A stretch of DNA of 50,153 nt. It comes from Vampirovibrio chlorellavorus (GTDB lineage Bacteria; Cyanobacteriota; Vampirovibrionia; Vampirovibrionales; Vampirovibrionaceae). The DNA lies in NCBI GenBank assembly GCA_001858525.1, contig CM007360.1:1-50153 (forward strand), in the 5' to 3' direction. The notes beneath the pieces are model-generated. The model saw nothing but the letters and a program-made list of their open reading frames with translations, was not told the origin of the DNA and ran no database searches. Shown here piece by piece: positions 8,824 through 15,781 of the stretch. The translations under genes were made by a program, and so were the position numbers. Within the stretch, counting starts at the first letter, position 1; every line of letters begins with the position of its first letter.

Positions 8824-9173
8824 TAGCCCAACCCAGTGCCCACATTGAAAAGTTGTTGAACGAAGGGCCGAGCAGAAGCCAACACTGAACCGGCCAAGAC
8901 CATCACCACCATTGAGCGGACAAACCCGTTAATTTCTCCGCCGGTCATAAAGCCCCAGACGCCTCCGACCATACCAATCAAGACCATGCCCAATGCAATC
9001 GGCCCTAAAAAGCTATTCACTATGGTTGCAATGGGGGCTTCCCAAGGCAGTCCCGCACCGCCTGGGCTTGTGGCATGGGCGACTTCGGGAAACAGGATGC
9101 TGACTGTGATAAGCCCGCTTGCTAGTAGCATGGGCATGCACTGCGTTAAATGTTTCAGCTTTTTATCATTCAT
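8823..9173 (-). CDS. trbC: TrbC/VirB2-family major pilin
   Basis: This is the pilin precursor, 116 residues, with a long signal peptide ending near HAT-SPGG, followed by a mature part with two hydrophobic helices (GPIALGMVLIGMVGGVWGFM and SMVVMVLAGSVLASA) separated by TGGEINGF, as in RP4 TrbC (FGGELNAF). RP4 TrbC is head-to-tail cyclised by TraF. A TraF-type peptidase is encoded at 44956-45525, so cyclisation is plausible here. AGAGAGG lies about 10 bases before the ATG. Confidence 0.93.
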   Translation of the reverse strand: MNDKKLKHLTQCMPMLLASGLITVSILFPEVAHATSPGGAGLPWEAPIATIVNSFLGPIALGMVLIGMVGGVWGFMTGGEINGFVRSMVVMVLAGSVLASARPFVQQLFNVGTGLG

Positions 9174-9201
9174 ACTCTTATCCTCTCTGATTTTCTCTTA
9201 T

Positions 9202-10176
9202 TTACTCTGTCTCAATCCTTTGGGTCTGATATTGATGGTTGTGATAGCCATCCACCGTGAGTAACTCTTTCACTTGGCGTCCAGTCGCCGTTTTTTCGAT
9301 GTAGACAATGGCATCCACGGCTTCCGCAATCAGCGAACGCATGGGGGACTGTGTGGCCACTTCTAATAATTGCTCCAGGCGCAGAAATGCGCCTTGGGCG
9401 CTATTGGCATGAAGGGAAGCCACCCCGCCAGGATGGCCCGTGGACCAAGCGGTTAGTAAATCAAACGCTTCTGGCCCACGGACTTCACCCACTAGAATCC
9501 GATCTGGACGATGGCGTAAGGTGGTTTTAACCAAGGCTTGCAGAGGCACTTCTCGGCTGCTTTTCATCTGGATGACGTTTTCTGCTTGGCATTGCAATTC
9601 CACCGTATCTTCCAGCACGATGAGCCGGTGCTGGGGACTCACTTGGGCGATTTCGGCGATAACTGCGTTAATCAAGGTGGTTTTGCCGGATGAGGTGCCA
9701 CCCACCACCAAAATATTCTTTCGTTCGAGTACCCACTGAGCGACGATGGCCCGCTGTTGAATGGTCATGACCCCTTGGGCTACATAATCATCCAGGGAAA
9801 AGATTTGGAGTGCCCGCCGCCGGATGCTGATCATGGGGGCACTGACTACTGGTGGAATGGCTGCTGAAAAACGAGAGCCATCGTTGAACTCGCCTTCAAA
9901 AATGGGACTGGCCTCAGTAATGGAAGCGCCCATCACCGAAGCTACCACCTTGATGAGCGATTCAGCGTTGAAGCGATCCATAGTCCCGATTTGGCGGAGG
10001 CCGGATTGAAGGTCGTCTACCAGGAGTTTCCCATCCGGGTTCACCATGATTTCAATGATGCTTGGATCGCTAAAGCAGGCTTGCATACAAGGCGGCATAT
10101 GCTTCCAAATGCGCTCATTCTGACGTTTATGTACCTCTATAGTTGAGGCGCTCTCCAATGCCAAATCCTGAAGCAA
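9202..10176 (-). CDS. trbB: TrbB/VirB11-family hexameric ATPase
   Basis: This is the traffic ATPase at the cytoplasmic base of the channel. Motifs seen are SDPSIIEIMVNPDGKLLVDD near the N-terminus, Walker A GTSSGKTT, the Asp box LIVLEDTVELQ and Walker B DRILVGEVRGPEAFDLL with the His box GHPGGVASLHAN. The frame is open up to a TTG at 10239, but that codon lies only about 14 bases from the probable -10 box and has no ribosome site. I prefer the TTG at 10176, preceded by GGGGAAATTTGGG, which gives 324 residues, close to the 320 of RP4 TrbB. The start remains uncertain. Confidence 0.93.
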   Translation of the reverse strand: MLQDLALESASTIEVHKRQNERIWKHMPPCMQACFSDPSIIEIMVNPDGKLLVDDLQSGLRQIGTMDRFNAESLIKVVASVMGASITEASPIFEGEFNDGSRFSAAIPPVVSAPMISIRRRALQIFSLDDYVAQGVMTIQQRAIVAQWVLERKNILVVGGTSSGKTTLINAVIAEIAQVSPQHRLIVLEDTVELQCQAENVIQMKSSREVPLQALVKTTLRHRPDRILVGEVRGPEAFDLLTAWSTGHPGGVASLHANSAQGAFLRLEQLLEVATQSPMRSLIAEAVDAIVYIEKTATGRQVKELLTVDGYHNHQYQTQRIETE

Positions 10177-10253
10177 CCCAAATTTCCCCAGCTTAAAAAG
10201 CTCGCCAAACAGAAACGAAACTACTCTATGCTTTGCCAATTTATTTACAAAAG

Positions 10254-10282
10254 ACTTTAAGCAAAGACCTGAAGGTTGTCAA
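10254..10282 (-). promoter_or_regulatory. Putative promoter of the trb operon
   Basis: On the minus strand a perfect -35 TTGACA (10282-10277) is separated by 17 bases from TAAAGT (10259-10254). Transcription would start near 10247 and run into trbB. It sits next to the double Xre gene, which may control it, but I could not see a clear palindrome over it. Confidence 0.5.
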
Positions 10283-10331
10283 TATAGGCATGTGTTAAAA
10301 AATATTGCTGCTGCCAGGAAATATATAGCGC

Positions 10332-10868
10332 TTACAACAAAGGGCTTTCAGTAGGGGGTAGTTGGAAAATGGTATAGAGCGGCACTCCAAACAGATGAGC
10401 CAGAGGCAAAATTTTATCTAAGGTGATATTACAGAGCTGGCGCTCCAGCTCAGAGGTGGTGGCATAGCCTGACAGTTCATCCACTTCCTGTTGGGTATAG
10501 TCCGCTTCTTTGCGGAGTCGTTTAACGTTTTCAGCCACCAATTGCCGTTCTAGCGATGCGGGCTTAATCTGATCAATCAGGTTTTTATAACTCAACCATT
10601 CCTGAACATTGCTGAGATCCCAAAACTTATTAAAATTCGGGTTCAGCAAGGCATAGAGTGGGACCTGAACAGCATGAGAAAGCTTGGTCATGGAATCCAG
10701 ACTGATATTATAGGTGAGCCGCTCAACCCCTGAGATATAGGTGACTGTGATCCCCGTTTTGTCACTGAGAGTTTGCAAGGTATAGCCTGCAAATAACCGG
10801 GCTTCTTTTAAATTTTTCGCAAACACTTTGCGTTCAACTGGAAGGGATTTTTTCTCCAGCTTCGGCAT
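10332..10868 (-). CDS. Tandem Xre-type helix-turn-helix regulator
   Basis: The 178-residue protein is built from two copies of a Cro/C1-type HTH domain. The first spans about residues 17-72 (NLKEARLFAGYTLQTLSDKTG) and the second about 112-168 (NVKRLRKEADYTQQEVDELSG). Both end in a similar VPLY segment. It lies directly upstream of trbB, the position RP4 gives to trbA, so control of conjugation is likely, though the sequence is not TrbA. Possible promoter: TTGCAA near 11004-10999 with AATAAT at 10980-10975. A GGCAGG-CCTGCC inverted repeat at 10904-10924 in the leader could be an operator. Confidence 0.75.
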   Translation of the reverse strand: MPKLEKKSLPVERKVFAKNLKEARLFAGYTLQTLSDKTGITVTYISGVERLTYNISLDSMTKLSHAVQVPLYALLNPNFNKFWDLSNVQEWLSYKNLIDQIKPASLERQLVAENVKRLRKEADYTQQEVDELSGYATTSELERQLCNITLDKILPLAHLFGVPLYTIFQLPPTESPLL

Positions 10869-11055
10869 TCAAATTTCCAATCTAATCCAAGGCCCAAGTC
10901 AATGGCAGGCGATTCCCACCTGCCTACTGCTCTATTTTTCGGCCTAGGATAAGCCTATCTCTCTATCATGACTGATTATTAGATCTTTCAGTTTGCGATT
11001 GCAAGGGGTAAAGCTGTCCTTTTCCATTAGCAGCTCAAGTTTTTTTTGAACATTC

Positions 11056-11712
11056 TCAGCCAGGATTGACGGCCCAGATTTTTGGAAAGGTATCCAGTTC
11101 AACAGCCATTGATTTTAAAGGCGCCCCTAAGCCCTCTAGAATGCCGAGTAAGGCTTGATAATCATCATAAAGGGTCTGCCGGTTCCAAATCGCCTCTTGA
11201 TGCGCTATGCGGTTCCGAATGACCCGCACCCGATCCAATTGTGCGTAAGCTTGCTTAGGTGACAACTTCGGATTCCCTTGGAAAACGGTTCTCATGGGTT
11301 TTTCTTTTCGCTGCCAGATAACTGGATGATAATGCGACTTGAAAAGGCTGATCCAGAAACCGAAGTTCAACTCAGCCACAAGCTTTGGGTGGCTCCATTG
11401 CCCGTTTTCCCGGAGGAGCTTTTGTTTTGCCTTTGAAACGGCATCCTGCTCTGGATTGGGAAATCCTTGATTGATCATCCGAGGTGTTCTAATCCAATAG
11501 GTGCCCTCTTTCTCAAGCCATTGTAATCCGTATAGCTGAGTCAAAGCGGCATCCATTTGGTTCCGTAAACCTACTTCCAAAAGGGAAAGCGAAGGATACA
11601 ACGCTTGGGACAGGGCCAAATTCCATTTATATCTCGCAAAAACAAGGGATTCTGGGCTTTTCCCAAGGCCATAGGCCTTAAGACGGGGCTGAGAGAGCAA
11701 ATTGATTAGCAT
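11056..11712 (-). CDS. Abi-like HEPN-domain protein
   Basis: The 218-residue protein resembles the Abi_2/AbiD-F-like family. The N-terminal part (FARYKWNLALSQALYPSLSL, then VGLRNQMD), a central WISLF and the C-terminal RVRVIRNRIAHQEAIW are typical. The last contains an R-x4-H motif (R166, H171) of HEPN ribonucleases. Such proteins act in abortive infection or as RNase toxins, and that function is inferred here. It lies 145 bases downstream of the replication-type gene pair on the same strand and could be co-transcribed with it. No antitoxin partner was seen beside it. Confidence 0.6.
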   Translation of the reverse strand: MLINLLSQPRLKAYGLGKSPESLVFARYKWNLALSQALYPSLSLLEVGLRNQMDAALTQLYGLQWLEKEGTYWIRTPRMINQGFPNPEQDAVSKAKQKLLRENGQWSHPKLVAELNFGFWISLFKSHYHPVIWQRKEKPMRTVFQGNPKLSPKQAYAQLDRVRVIRNRIAHQEAIWNRQTLYDDYQALLGILEGLGAPLKSMAVELDTFPKIWAVNPG

Positions 11713-11713
11713 C

Positions 11714-11742
11714 TTGGATTCTCATAAAAATACTGCTATAAT
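11714..11742 (+). promoter_or_regulatory. Strong extended -10 promoter pointing against the rep-type genes
   Basis: TTGGAT (11714-11719), a 17-base spacer and TGC-TATAAT (11734-11742) form a near-ideal extended -10 promoter on the plus strand. No plus-strand gene follows. The transcript would begin near 11750 with CCCCGG (11754-11759), which can pair with CCGGGG (11791-11796). ATGCCCC (11751-11757) can instead pair with GGGGTAT (11811-11817). It would run antisense into the end of the downstream gene at 11858. Confidence 0.5.
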
Positions 11743-11857
11743 CATAGGGTATGCCCCGGTCTTCTTCCTAGCGCTTTGCGTTTATAGATGCCGGGGATAT
11801 GTCTTTTAACGGGGTATTGAAGTAGAAAGCGATGCTGGATGGATTTCATCTTTGGAA

Positions 11858-12571
11858 TCATGATGGTGAGAGGCGCTCCAGCTTTTGATAGAGGGGATTG
11901 TCTAGCCCAAGCGTGTCAGCCCCTTTAGCGCGACGATACCCAAAATCCCCGGCAGCCAAGCGTTTCAAGAAAAAGGTGCGGGGATTCTGTATTTTAGGCT
12001 TTTGAGCGGCCTCCAGCGCATTAAGAACGGCAACCACGCCATAGTCCTTGCAGGCATTGGTCAGCAATTGTGGGAAGATACCCCAACCACCTTGACCCAC
12101 AGGTTTACTGGCTTCCTTGAACATGGGATGGTTATCCACGATGCCCATAATGTCCCCATAACGGCCATGCAGCTTGGCCAACTCCAGCTCCGCTTCCAGT
12201 TCACCGCGATCTCCGCCTAACAAGCAGTGAACGTTATACACTTCTTCCTCATAGGGAACATCCGGGGACTTAGCCAAGTGCTGAAAACGACTTTTGGTTT
12301 GGTATAACTGTTTTTTGCCCACCGTTACTTTGACGCTTAACGGGTTTTTGGCTTTTTTCAAAATGGCTTGTGTCAGTGCTCGCATCGCCTTTTGTTCAAT
12401 GAGTCGCTGTATATTACGAGTTGGAGCCACAATCAGGACGATGCCGTCATCGATGGAGTCGATATAGCATTGATCCAGAAGCATAAAAAACAGGCCAGGG
12501 TCTAGGGAGTCTTCCGCTTCGGCCAAGATGGCTTTCCAAAGCACTTTTTTATTTGGGATATTCAGCAGCAT
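11858..12571 (-). CDS. DnaA domain I-like protein with QGGWGI domain, second of a pair
   Basis: The 237-residue protein has an N-terminal module at about residues 11-85 (LWKAILAEAEDSLDPGLFF then VLIVAPTRNIQRLIEQK) that follows the pattern of DnaA domain I, which binds the replicative helicase. The AAA+ motor and the DNA-binding domain IV of DnaA are absent. The C-terminal part, from about 130, has HGRYGDIMGIVDN and GQGGWGI (159-165), shared with the gene just upstream. The two overlap by one base (TAATG), so they are coupled. I infer a role in plasmid replication, because no known initiator is present. The C-terminal domain is not one I recognise. Confidence 0.65.
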   Translation of the reverse strand: MLLNIPNKKVLWKAILAEAEDSLDPGLFFMLLDQCYIDSIDDGIVLIVAPTRNIQRLIEQKAMRALTQAILKKAKNPLSVKVTVGKKQLYQTKSRFQHLAKSPDVPYEEEVYNVHCLLGGDRGELEAELELAKLHGRYGDIMGIVDNHPMFKEASKPVGQGGWGIFPQLLTNACKDYGVVAVLNALEAAQKPKIQNPRTFFLKRLAAGDFGYRRAKGADTLGLDNPLYQKLERLSPS

Positions 12572-13467
12572 TACGAGGGCCTCCGGCTTGCTTCCAGACC
12601 CTTGCGCAGGATGTGGTAAAACAATTTGCCCCGGTTATTGGCCCCGCGATAAGCCACGGTCTGTCGAATGGCCCAAAGGACTTGAGCCAAGGTGTGTTGT
12701 TTGCCTGCGGTAATCATAGCCCCCACGCTGATGCCCCAGCCGCCTTGCTCGATTGGCGTACAAGGCTTCTCAAAGAGCTTGCAGTCCAAAATCACGCCGC
12801 GCATATCCCCATAGCGCTCCAGCAAAATAGCGACTTCTGGGTCATTAGTTGGATTCTGATGCGCAGCCCAAGAACTTTTTGCCGGTGCAAGAGCAGTTTC
12901 CGCCTTTTGGGCTGCTTCGCTGGTCGCCCGAGTGGTAGCCGGAAGGGTTGCGGTAGCGGAAGCGTCTACCCGTAAGCACAGTGTTAACGCTTGCCCCGTT
13001 TGGATCAAAAGCGCTTGCTCAATAGTTTTCCGGTAGCGCTTTTGGATCAATTCCCGGTTAAAATCGCTTTCAACCAGAAGGGTGAGTCGGTCATTCTCGA
13101 AGGAGATAGCTTGGCACGAGGTTATCCAGGTCTGGTAAGAAGCAGAACTCATTACCTGTTGGAGAGTTGGCTGGATAGTTTGCCATAAAGCAGCACTATC
13201 ACTTTGGAAAGCCCTAGGATCAATGCGGATTTTTGATTTTTGAGGCTTATAGGACTCAATAAGCAGCGGCTTGGGTAAAGCAATAACTTCAACATCCCTA
13301 CTTCCCTTCTTCCCTACTCCGATAGATCCCTGAAGTAGGGGGTCATTGGTGCTTAGATTCCTTTCCGGCGAGCGCGCGCGTTTTGTGCCCAAGCTGGGGC
13401 TGGCTGGCATTCCAGCTTGACTCTCCAGTGCATCATTAAATACCTCGGTTGTTAGTCGAGTGGTCAT
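12571..13467 (-). CDS. DnaA domain I-like protein with QGGWGI domain, first of a pair; candidate replication initiator
   Basis: The 298-residue protein has a disordered N-terminus to about 90 and a DnaA domain I-like module at about 94-168 (LWQTIQPTLQQVMSSASYQT then LLVESDFNRELIQKRY). An Ala-rich linker follows, then the C-terminal domain shared with the next gene: LLERYGDMRG (216-224) and EQGGWGI (240-246), ending with LFYHILRKG. The start ATG 13467 has GGAG 6 bases upstream. The leader upstream holds a strong promoter, an attenuator and an antisense RNA, the kind of control used for plasmid initiator genes. The initiator role is inferred. It could also be a helicase-loading partner. Confidence 0.68.
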   Translation of the reverse strand: MTTRLTTEVFNDALESQAGMPASPSLGTKRARSPERNLSTNDPLLQGSIGVGKKGSRDVEVIALPKPLLIESYKPQKSKIRIDPRAFQSDSAALWQTIQPTLQQVMSSASYQTWITSCQAISFENDRLTLLVESDFNRELIQKRYRKTIEQALLIQTGQALTLCLRVDASATATLPATTRATSEAAQKAETALAPAKSSWAAHQNPTNDPEVAILLERYGDMRGVILDCKLFEKPCTPIEQGGWGISVGAMITAGKQHTLAQVLWAIRQTVAYRGANNRGKLFYHILRKGLEASRRPS

Positions 13468-13503
13468 TAAAAATCTCCGTCCTTGCTAGCGCCCACAAAA
13501 GTA

Positions 13504-13532
13504 TTGACCGCGCGATCGCAAGGCGGTAAGAT
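13504..13532 (+). promoter_or_regulatory. Promoter of the antisense RNA in the rep leader
   Basis: TTGACC (13504-13509), exactly 17 bases, then TAAGAT (13527-13532). Start is predicted near 13539. It faces the candidate rep gene's own transcript, so its product would be a countertranscript. Confidence 0.55.
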
Positions 13533-13538
13533 CTTATT

Positions 13539-13600
13539 GTGAGCTTAGTCAGCTAACTCTAAATTTTGAAAAAGTCTCTGTTGGCGCAGAGGCTTTTTTG
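13539..13600 (+). ncRNA. Predicted antisense RNA of about 60 nt to the rep leader
   Basis: Between the promoter above and a T-run lie two hairpins. The first is GAGCTTAG/CTAACTC with loop TCAG (13541-13559, one bulged C). The second is GTCTCTG/CAGAGGC with loop TTGGCG (13574-13593), followed by TTTTTT (13594-13599). The second loop contains UUGG, which fits the YUNR loop motif common in antisense plasmid RNAs. No open frame is present. The RNA is fully complementary to the predicted rep-gene leader. Confidence 0.5.
13568..13600. terminator. Bidirectional intrinsic terminator / rep attenuator
   Basis: The stem GTCTCTG/CAGAGGC (7 pairs, one G-T) is flanked by AAAAA (13569-13573) on the left and TTTTTT on the right. 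It therefore ends the antisense RNA on the plus strand and can end the rep leader transcript on the minus strand, about 100 bases before the rep start codon. Confidence 0.6.
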
Positions 13601-13636
13601 TTTGTCAGTTTTTCTTTTCTAGTCCTCCTTTGGTTT

Positions 13637-13646
13637 GAGCTTTTTC
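13637..13646 (-). promoter_or_regulatory. Possible antiterminator element in the rep leader
   Basis: In the minus-strand leader this reads GAAAAAGCTC. It can pair with GAGACTTTTTC (13578-13568), the 3' arm and U-run of the attenuator, over 10 pairs with one bulged A. Formation would disrupt the terminator. An SD-like AAAGGAGG at 13631-13624 has no start codon nearby. Confidence 0.4.
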
Positions 13647-13671
13647 AGGGTGACACTTTGCCGCAGATCCG

Positions 13672-13699
13672 ATCATAGTGATCTTTTACGCCTAGTCAA
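13672..13699 (-). promoter_or_regulatory. Promoter of the candidate rep operon
   Basis: On the minus strand TTGACT (13699-13694), 16 bases, TATGAT (13677-13672). Predicted start near 13665 gives a leader of about 200 bases before the ATG at 13467, covering the attenuator and the antisense RNA. Confidence 0.6.
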
Positions 13700-13748
13700 G
13701 TGTATGTTTAGTAAAGTAAATGTAGAAACTTTTTCCATTTTTGCGCTC

Positions 13749-13777
13749 TTGCCTTACTGATAGCTGTGAACTATTCT
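13749..13777 (+). promoter_or_regulatory. Putative autoregulated promoter of the HTH-coiled-coil gene
   Basis: TTGCCT (13749-13754), 17 bases, TATTCT (13772-13777). The -10 box is overlapped by GAACTATTC (13768-13776), one of the repeats that surround this gene, which suggests repression by its own HTH product. Confidence 0.4.
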
Positions 13778-14484
13778 TGAATAATTCATGAAAAGTTTTG
13801 AGTTTTTCACGAACTGTTCATGTAACAAGATCTAAACAGTTCAAGCTGAATAAGGCAAGGACAAAATGAACAATCCAAATAAAGACATGAATGATCCAGA
13901 AGAGCTAACTGTTGCAGAGTATGCTAAACGCTTTGATATTTCTGAAAATACTGTTAGGACTAGGATAAACCGTAAAAAACTTAAGACAATTAAAGGTGTT
14001 CGCGATGGTCGTGAAACCATTTTTATTATTGTTGAAGGATCTATGGATCATTCAATGGATGATTCAGAACAGTTTGAAACTGTTCATGATGCTATTTATG
14101 AACCATCCATTCCTAATGTGGAACAGTCTGATAAATTGTTCACCTTTATGAGAGAAACTTTTTCAACAGTTCAAGCTTATAATTCCCAAATTGTTGAACT
14201 ATCTAGGGAAAATGAGCGCTATAAGCTTCTTACAGATAGTAGCACCCGTGAAGCACATAGCCTTGAACAATCTCTTGAACAACTCAAGAATCAGTTGTTT
14301 GAAAAGGATGCAAAGATTAAAGAACTTGAAGCTAAAAGTCCAAGTCATGAGCTCAATGCTAAAATTACCCAGCTTGAAGCAGCTTTAGTAGAAAAAGAAG
14401 CCCAGATTCTTTCTTTATCGAAAGAATTGAGTGATGAGCGGGCTAAAGGCATTATTACCAGACTATTTGGTAAGTGAACAGTTC
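13768..14484. repeat. GAACWGTTC repeat family around and inside the HTH-coiled-coil gene
   Basis: Copies of a 9-base palindrome-like element occur at 13768 (GAACTATTC), 13779 (GAATAATTC), 13811 (GAACTGTTC), 13834 (AAACAGTTC), 14067-14085 (a perfect 19-base palindrome of two copies), 14164 (CAACAGTTC) and 14476 (GAACAGTTC). The upstream copies start 11, 32 and 23 bases apart, near whole helical turns. The sequence AACAGTTCAAGCT is repeated exactly at 13835 and 14165. They may be operators, iterons or a centromere-like site. Confidence 0.6.
13866..14477 (+). CDS. HTH plus coiled-coil protein, KfrA/partition-like
   Basis: The 203-residue protein has an N-terminal helix-turn-helix at about 14-60 (LTVAEYAKRFDISENTVRTR), a Ser/Asp-rich linker, a long coiled coil at about 105-195 with heptad Leu/Glu/Lys pattern, and a C-terminal GIITRLFGK tip. 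This architecture is shared by KfrA-type and other plasmid segregation or copy-control proteins, but I cannot assign a named family. The gene is clearly richer in A+T than its neighbours. AAGGAC lies close before the ATG. The GAACWGTTC repeats in its promoter, coding region and 3' end are the probable binding sites. It faces away from the rep operon. Confidence 0.65.
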   Translation: MNNPNKDMNDPEELTVAEYAKRFDISENTVRTRINRKKLKTIKGVRDGRETIFIIVEGSMDHSMDDSEQFETVHDAIYEPSIPNVEQSDKLFTFMRETFSTVQAYNSQIVELSRENERYKLLTDSSTREAHSLEQSLEQLKNQLFEKDAKIKELEAKSPSHELNAKITQLEAALVEKEAQILSLSKELSDERAKGIITRLFGK

Positions 14485-14497
14485 ATGGCTTTCATTG

Positions 14498-15754
14498 CTA
14501 TTCTCCCCACAAACTAGCAATGGGAACGGCCCATAAGTTTTCTCCAAAGGCCACGGTTTGCTCCCCAGTATGCAGCACAATTCCCACGAAACGGGCTGGT
14601 TGATACTTTTCTCGAAACCAGCGTAGGTGGGTAAAGTGTCGGGATGAGAGATTGGCCCCTGCTTTCACTTCAATGGCCAAAATAGCCCCATTCTGCCCTT
14701 CAATTAAAAAATCTATTTCATGGCGATCCCGATCGCGGTAGTGATAAAGCTGATAATCCCGTCCCAAGGTATCAACTTCCGAAGCAAGTTGGGTGTAAAC
14801 GAAGGTTTCGATGAGCTTACCCAAACGGTCATCCGCAAAACGACTTTCCGCTTCTTTCCATCGCAAGGTCGCTGCCAAAAGGCCGGTATCACTCATAAAA
14901 AGCTTATCCTGCTTGCCAATCCGGGCATAATCGTTGTTTGACCAAGCCGGTAATCGGTCAATGAGGTACAGGGCTTCTAGCAAATGGATGTAGCTGCTCA
15001 AAGTGGGCCTCGCCAGCTCCAGAGAAGTACCAATGGCAGAGAGATCCATCAGCTTGCTAGACCAAGCGGCCAGCGCTTGAATCAACCGCCGCATTTCATG
15101 GCGGCGCTTGATTTGTGTGATGTACTGGACATCCTTGTCCAAGAGTGTGTCCAGATAATCCCCATACCAATCAGGCCGGGCGCTTTGGGGCAGTCGAACG
15201 GCTTCGGGAAAGCCTCCTTGAAAGGCTAAAGACACAATGGCGTCTTGGTCATATTGCTTATTGGGTTTGGGAAAATCTTCTTCAAAGGCCCGTTGAACAA
15301 AGCCAGGTGGTTGTTCCAATAATTCGCCTTGAGTCAATGGACGTAAACGAAGTGTCCTAATCCGGCCTGCCAGAGATTCAGTGACATTAGGTAAGGCGTT
15401 GAGGCTGGCAGAGCCGGTTAGGATAAACTGGCCCGGTCGATCATCCTCATCCACTTGCATTTTAATGGCGGGGATGAGGCCTGGCTCCTTCTGGATCTCG
15501 TCAATAATCAGGCATCGCCCGGTATGTTTGAGAAAAGTTTTATAATTAGCGCTGGCCGCTTTAAGCAGTAAATCATCGTCTAGGGTTCGGTATTCGGTAT
15601 CTGCCCCGGCAACGCGTTTTGCCAAGGTAGACTTCCCGGTTTGGCGCGCTCCAGTCAGCAAAATGACGCGTCGCGTCGTCAAAGCACTCTGCAAGTTGGT
15701 CTGCTGCCATCTAGGATAGAACGGATTTTGAGGCAAAGGTAATTCCTCTAGCAT
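14498..15754 (-). CDS. DUF4143-type AAA ATPase (first copy)
   Basis: This belongs to the AAA_14/DUF4143 family. It has Walker A LLTGARQTGKST, Walker B RCLIIDEIQK, a sensor-like FILTGSASLNALP, and a C-terminal DUF4143 region with a nuclease-like EIDFLIEG and AIEVKAG pair. I start it at ATG 15754. The open frame reaches a GTG at 15781 without a ribosome site, and the ATG also has a weak one. A 7-base inverted repeat CTATTCT/AGAATAG at 15781-15801 lies just upstream. The cellular role of the family is not established. A related gene is at 45584-46846. Confidence 0.8.
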   Translation of the reverse strand: MLEELPLPQNPFYPRWQQTNLQSALTTRRVILLTGARQTGKSTLAKRVAGADTEYRTLDDDLLLKAASANYKTFLKHTGRCLIIDEIQKEPGLIPAIKMQVDEDDRPGQFILTGSASLNALPNVTESLAGRIRTLRLRPLTQGELLEQPPGFVQRAFEEDFPKPNKQYDQDAIVSLAFQGGFPEAVRLPQSARPDWYGDYLDTLLDKDVQYITQIKRRHEMRRLIQALAAWSSKLMDLSAIGTSLELARPTLSSYIHLLEALYLIDRLPAWSNNDYARIGKQDKLFMSDTGLLAATLRWKEAESRFADDRLGKLIETFVYTQLASEVDTLGRDYQLYHYRDRDRHEIDFLIEGQNGAILAIEVKAGANLSSRHFTHLRWFREKYQPARFVGIVLHTGEQTVAFGENLWAVPIASLWGE

Positions 15755-15781
15755 CCAAAAGGACCACTGTAAAAATATCAC

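Noticed and set aside
10177-10239. TTG at 10239 as the trbB start
   Set aside because: It lies too close to the predicted transcript start and has no ribosome site; the extra residues are not seen in RP4 TrbB.
12132-12140. DnaA-box-like TTATCCACG
   Set aside because: It is inside the DnaA-domain gene, encodes conserved residues (IVDNHP) and differs from consensus.
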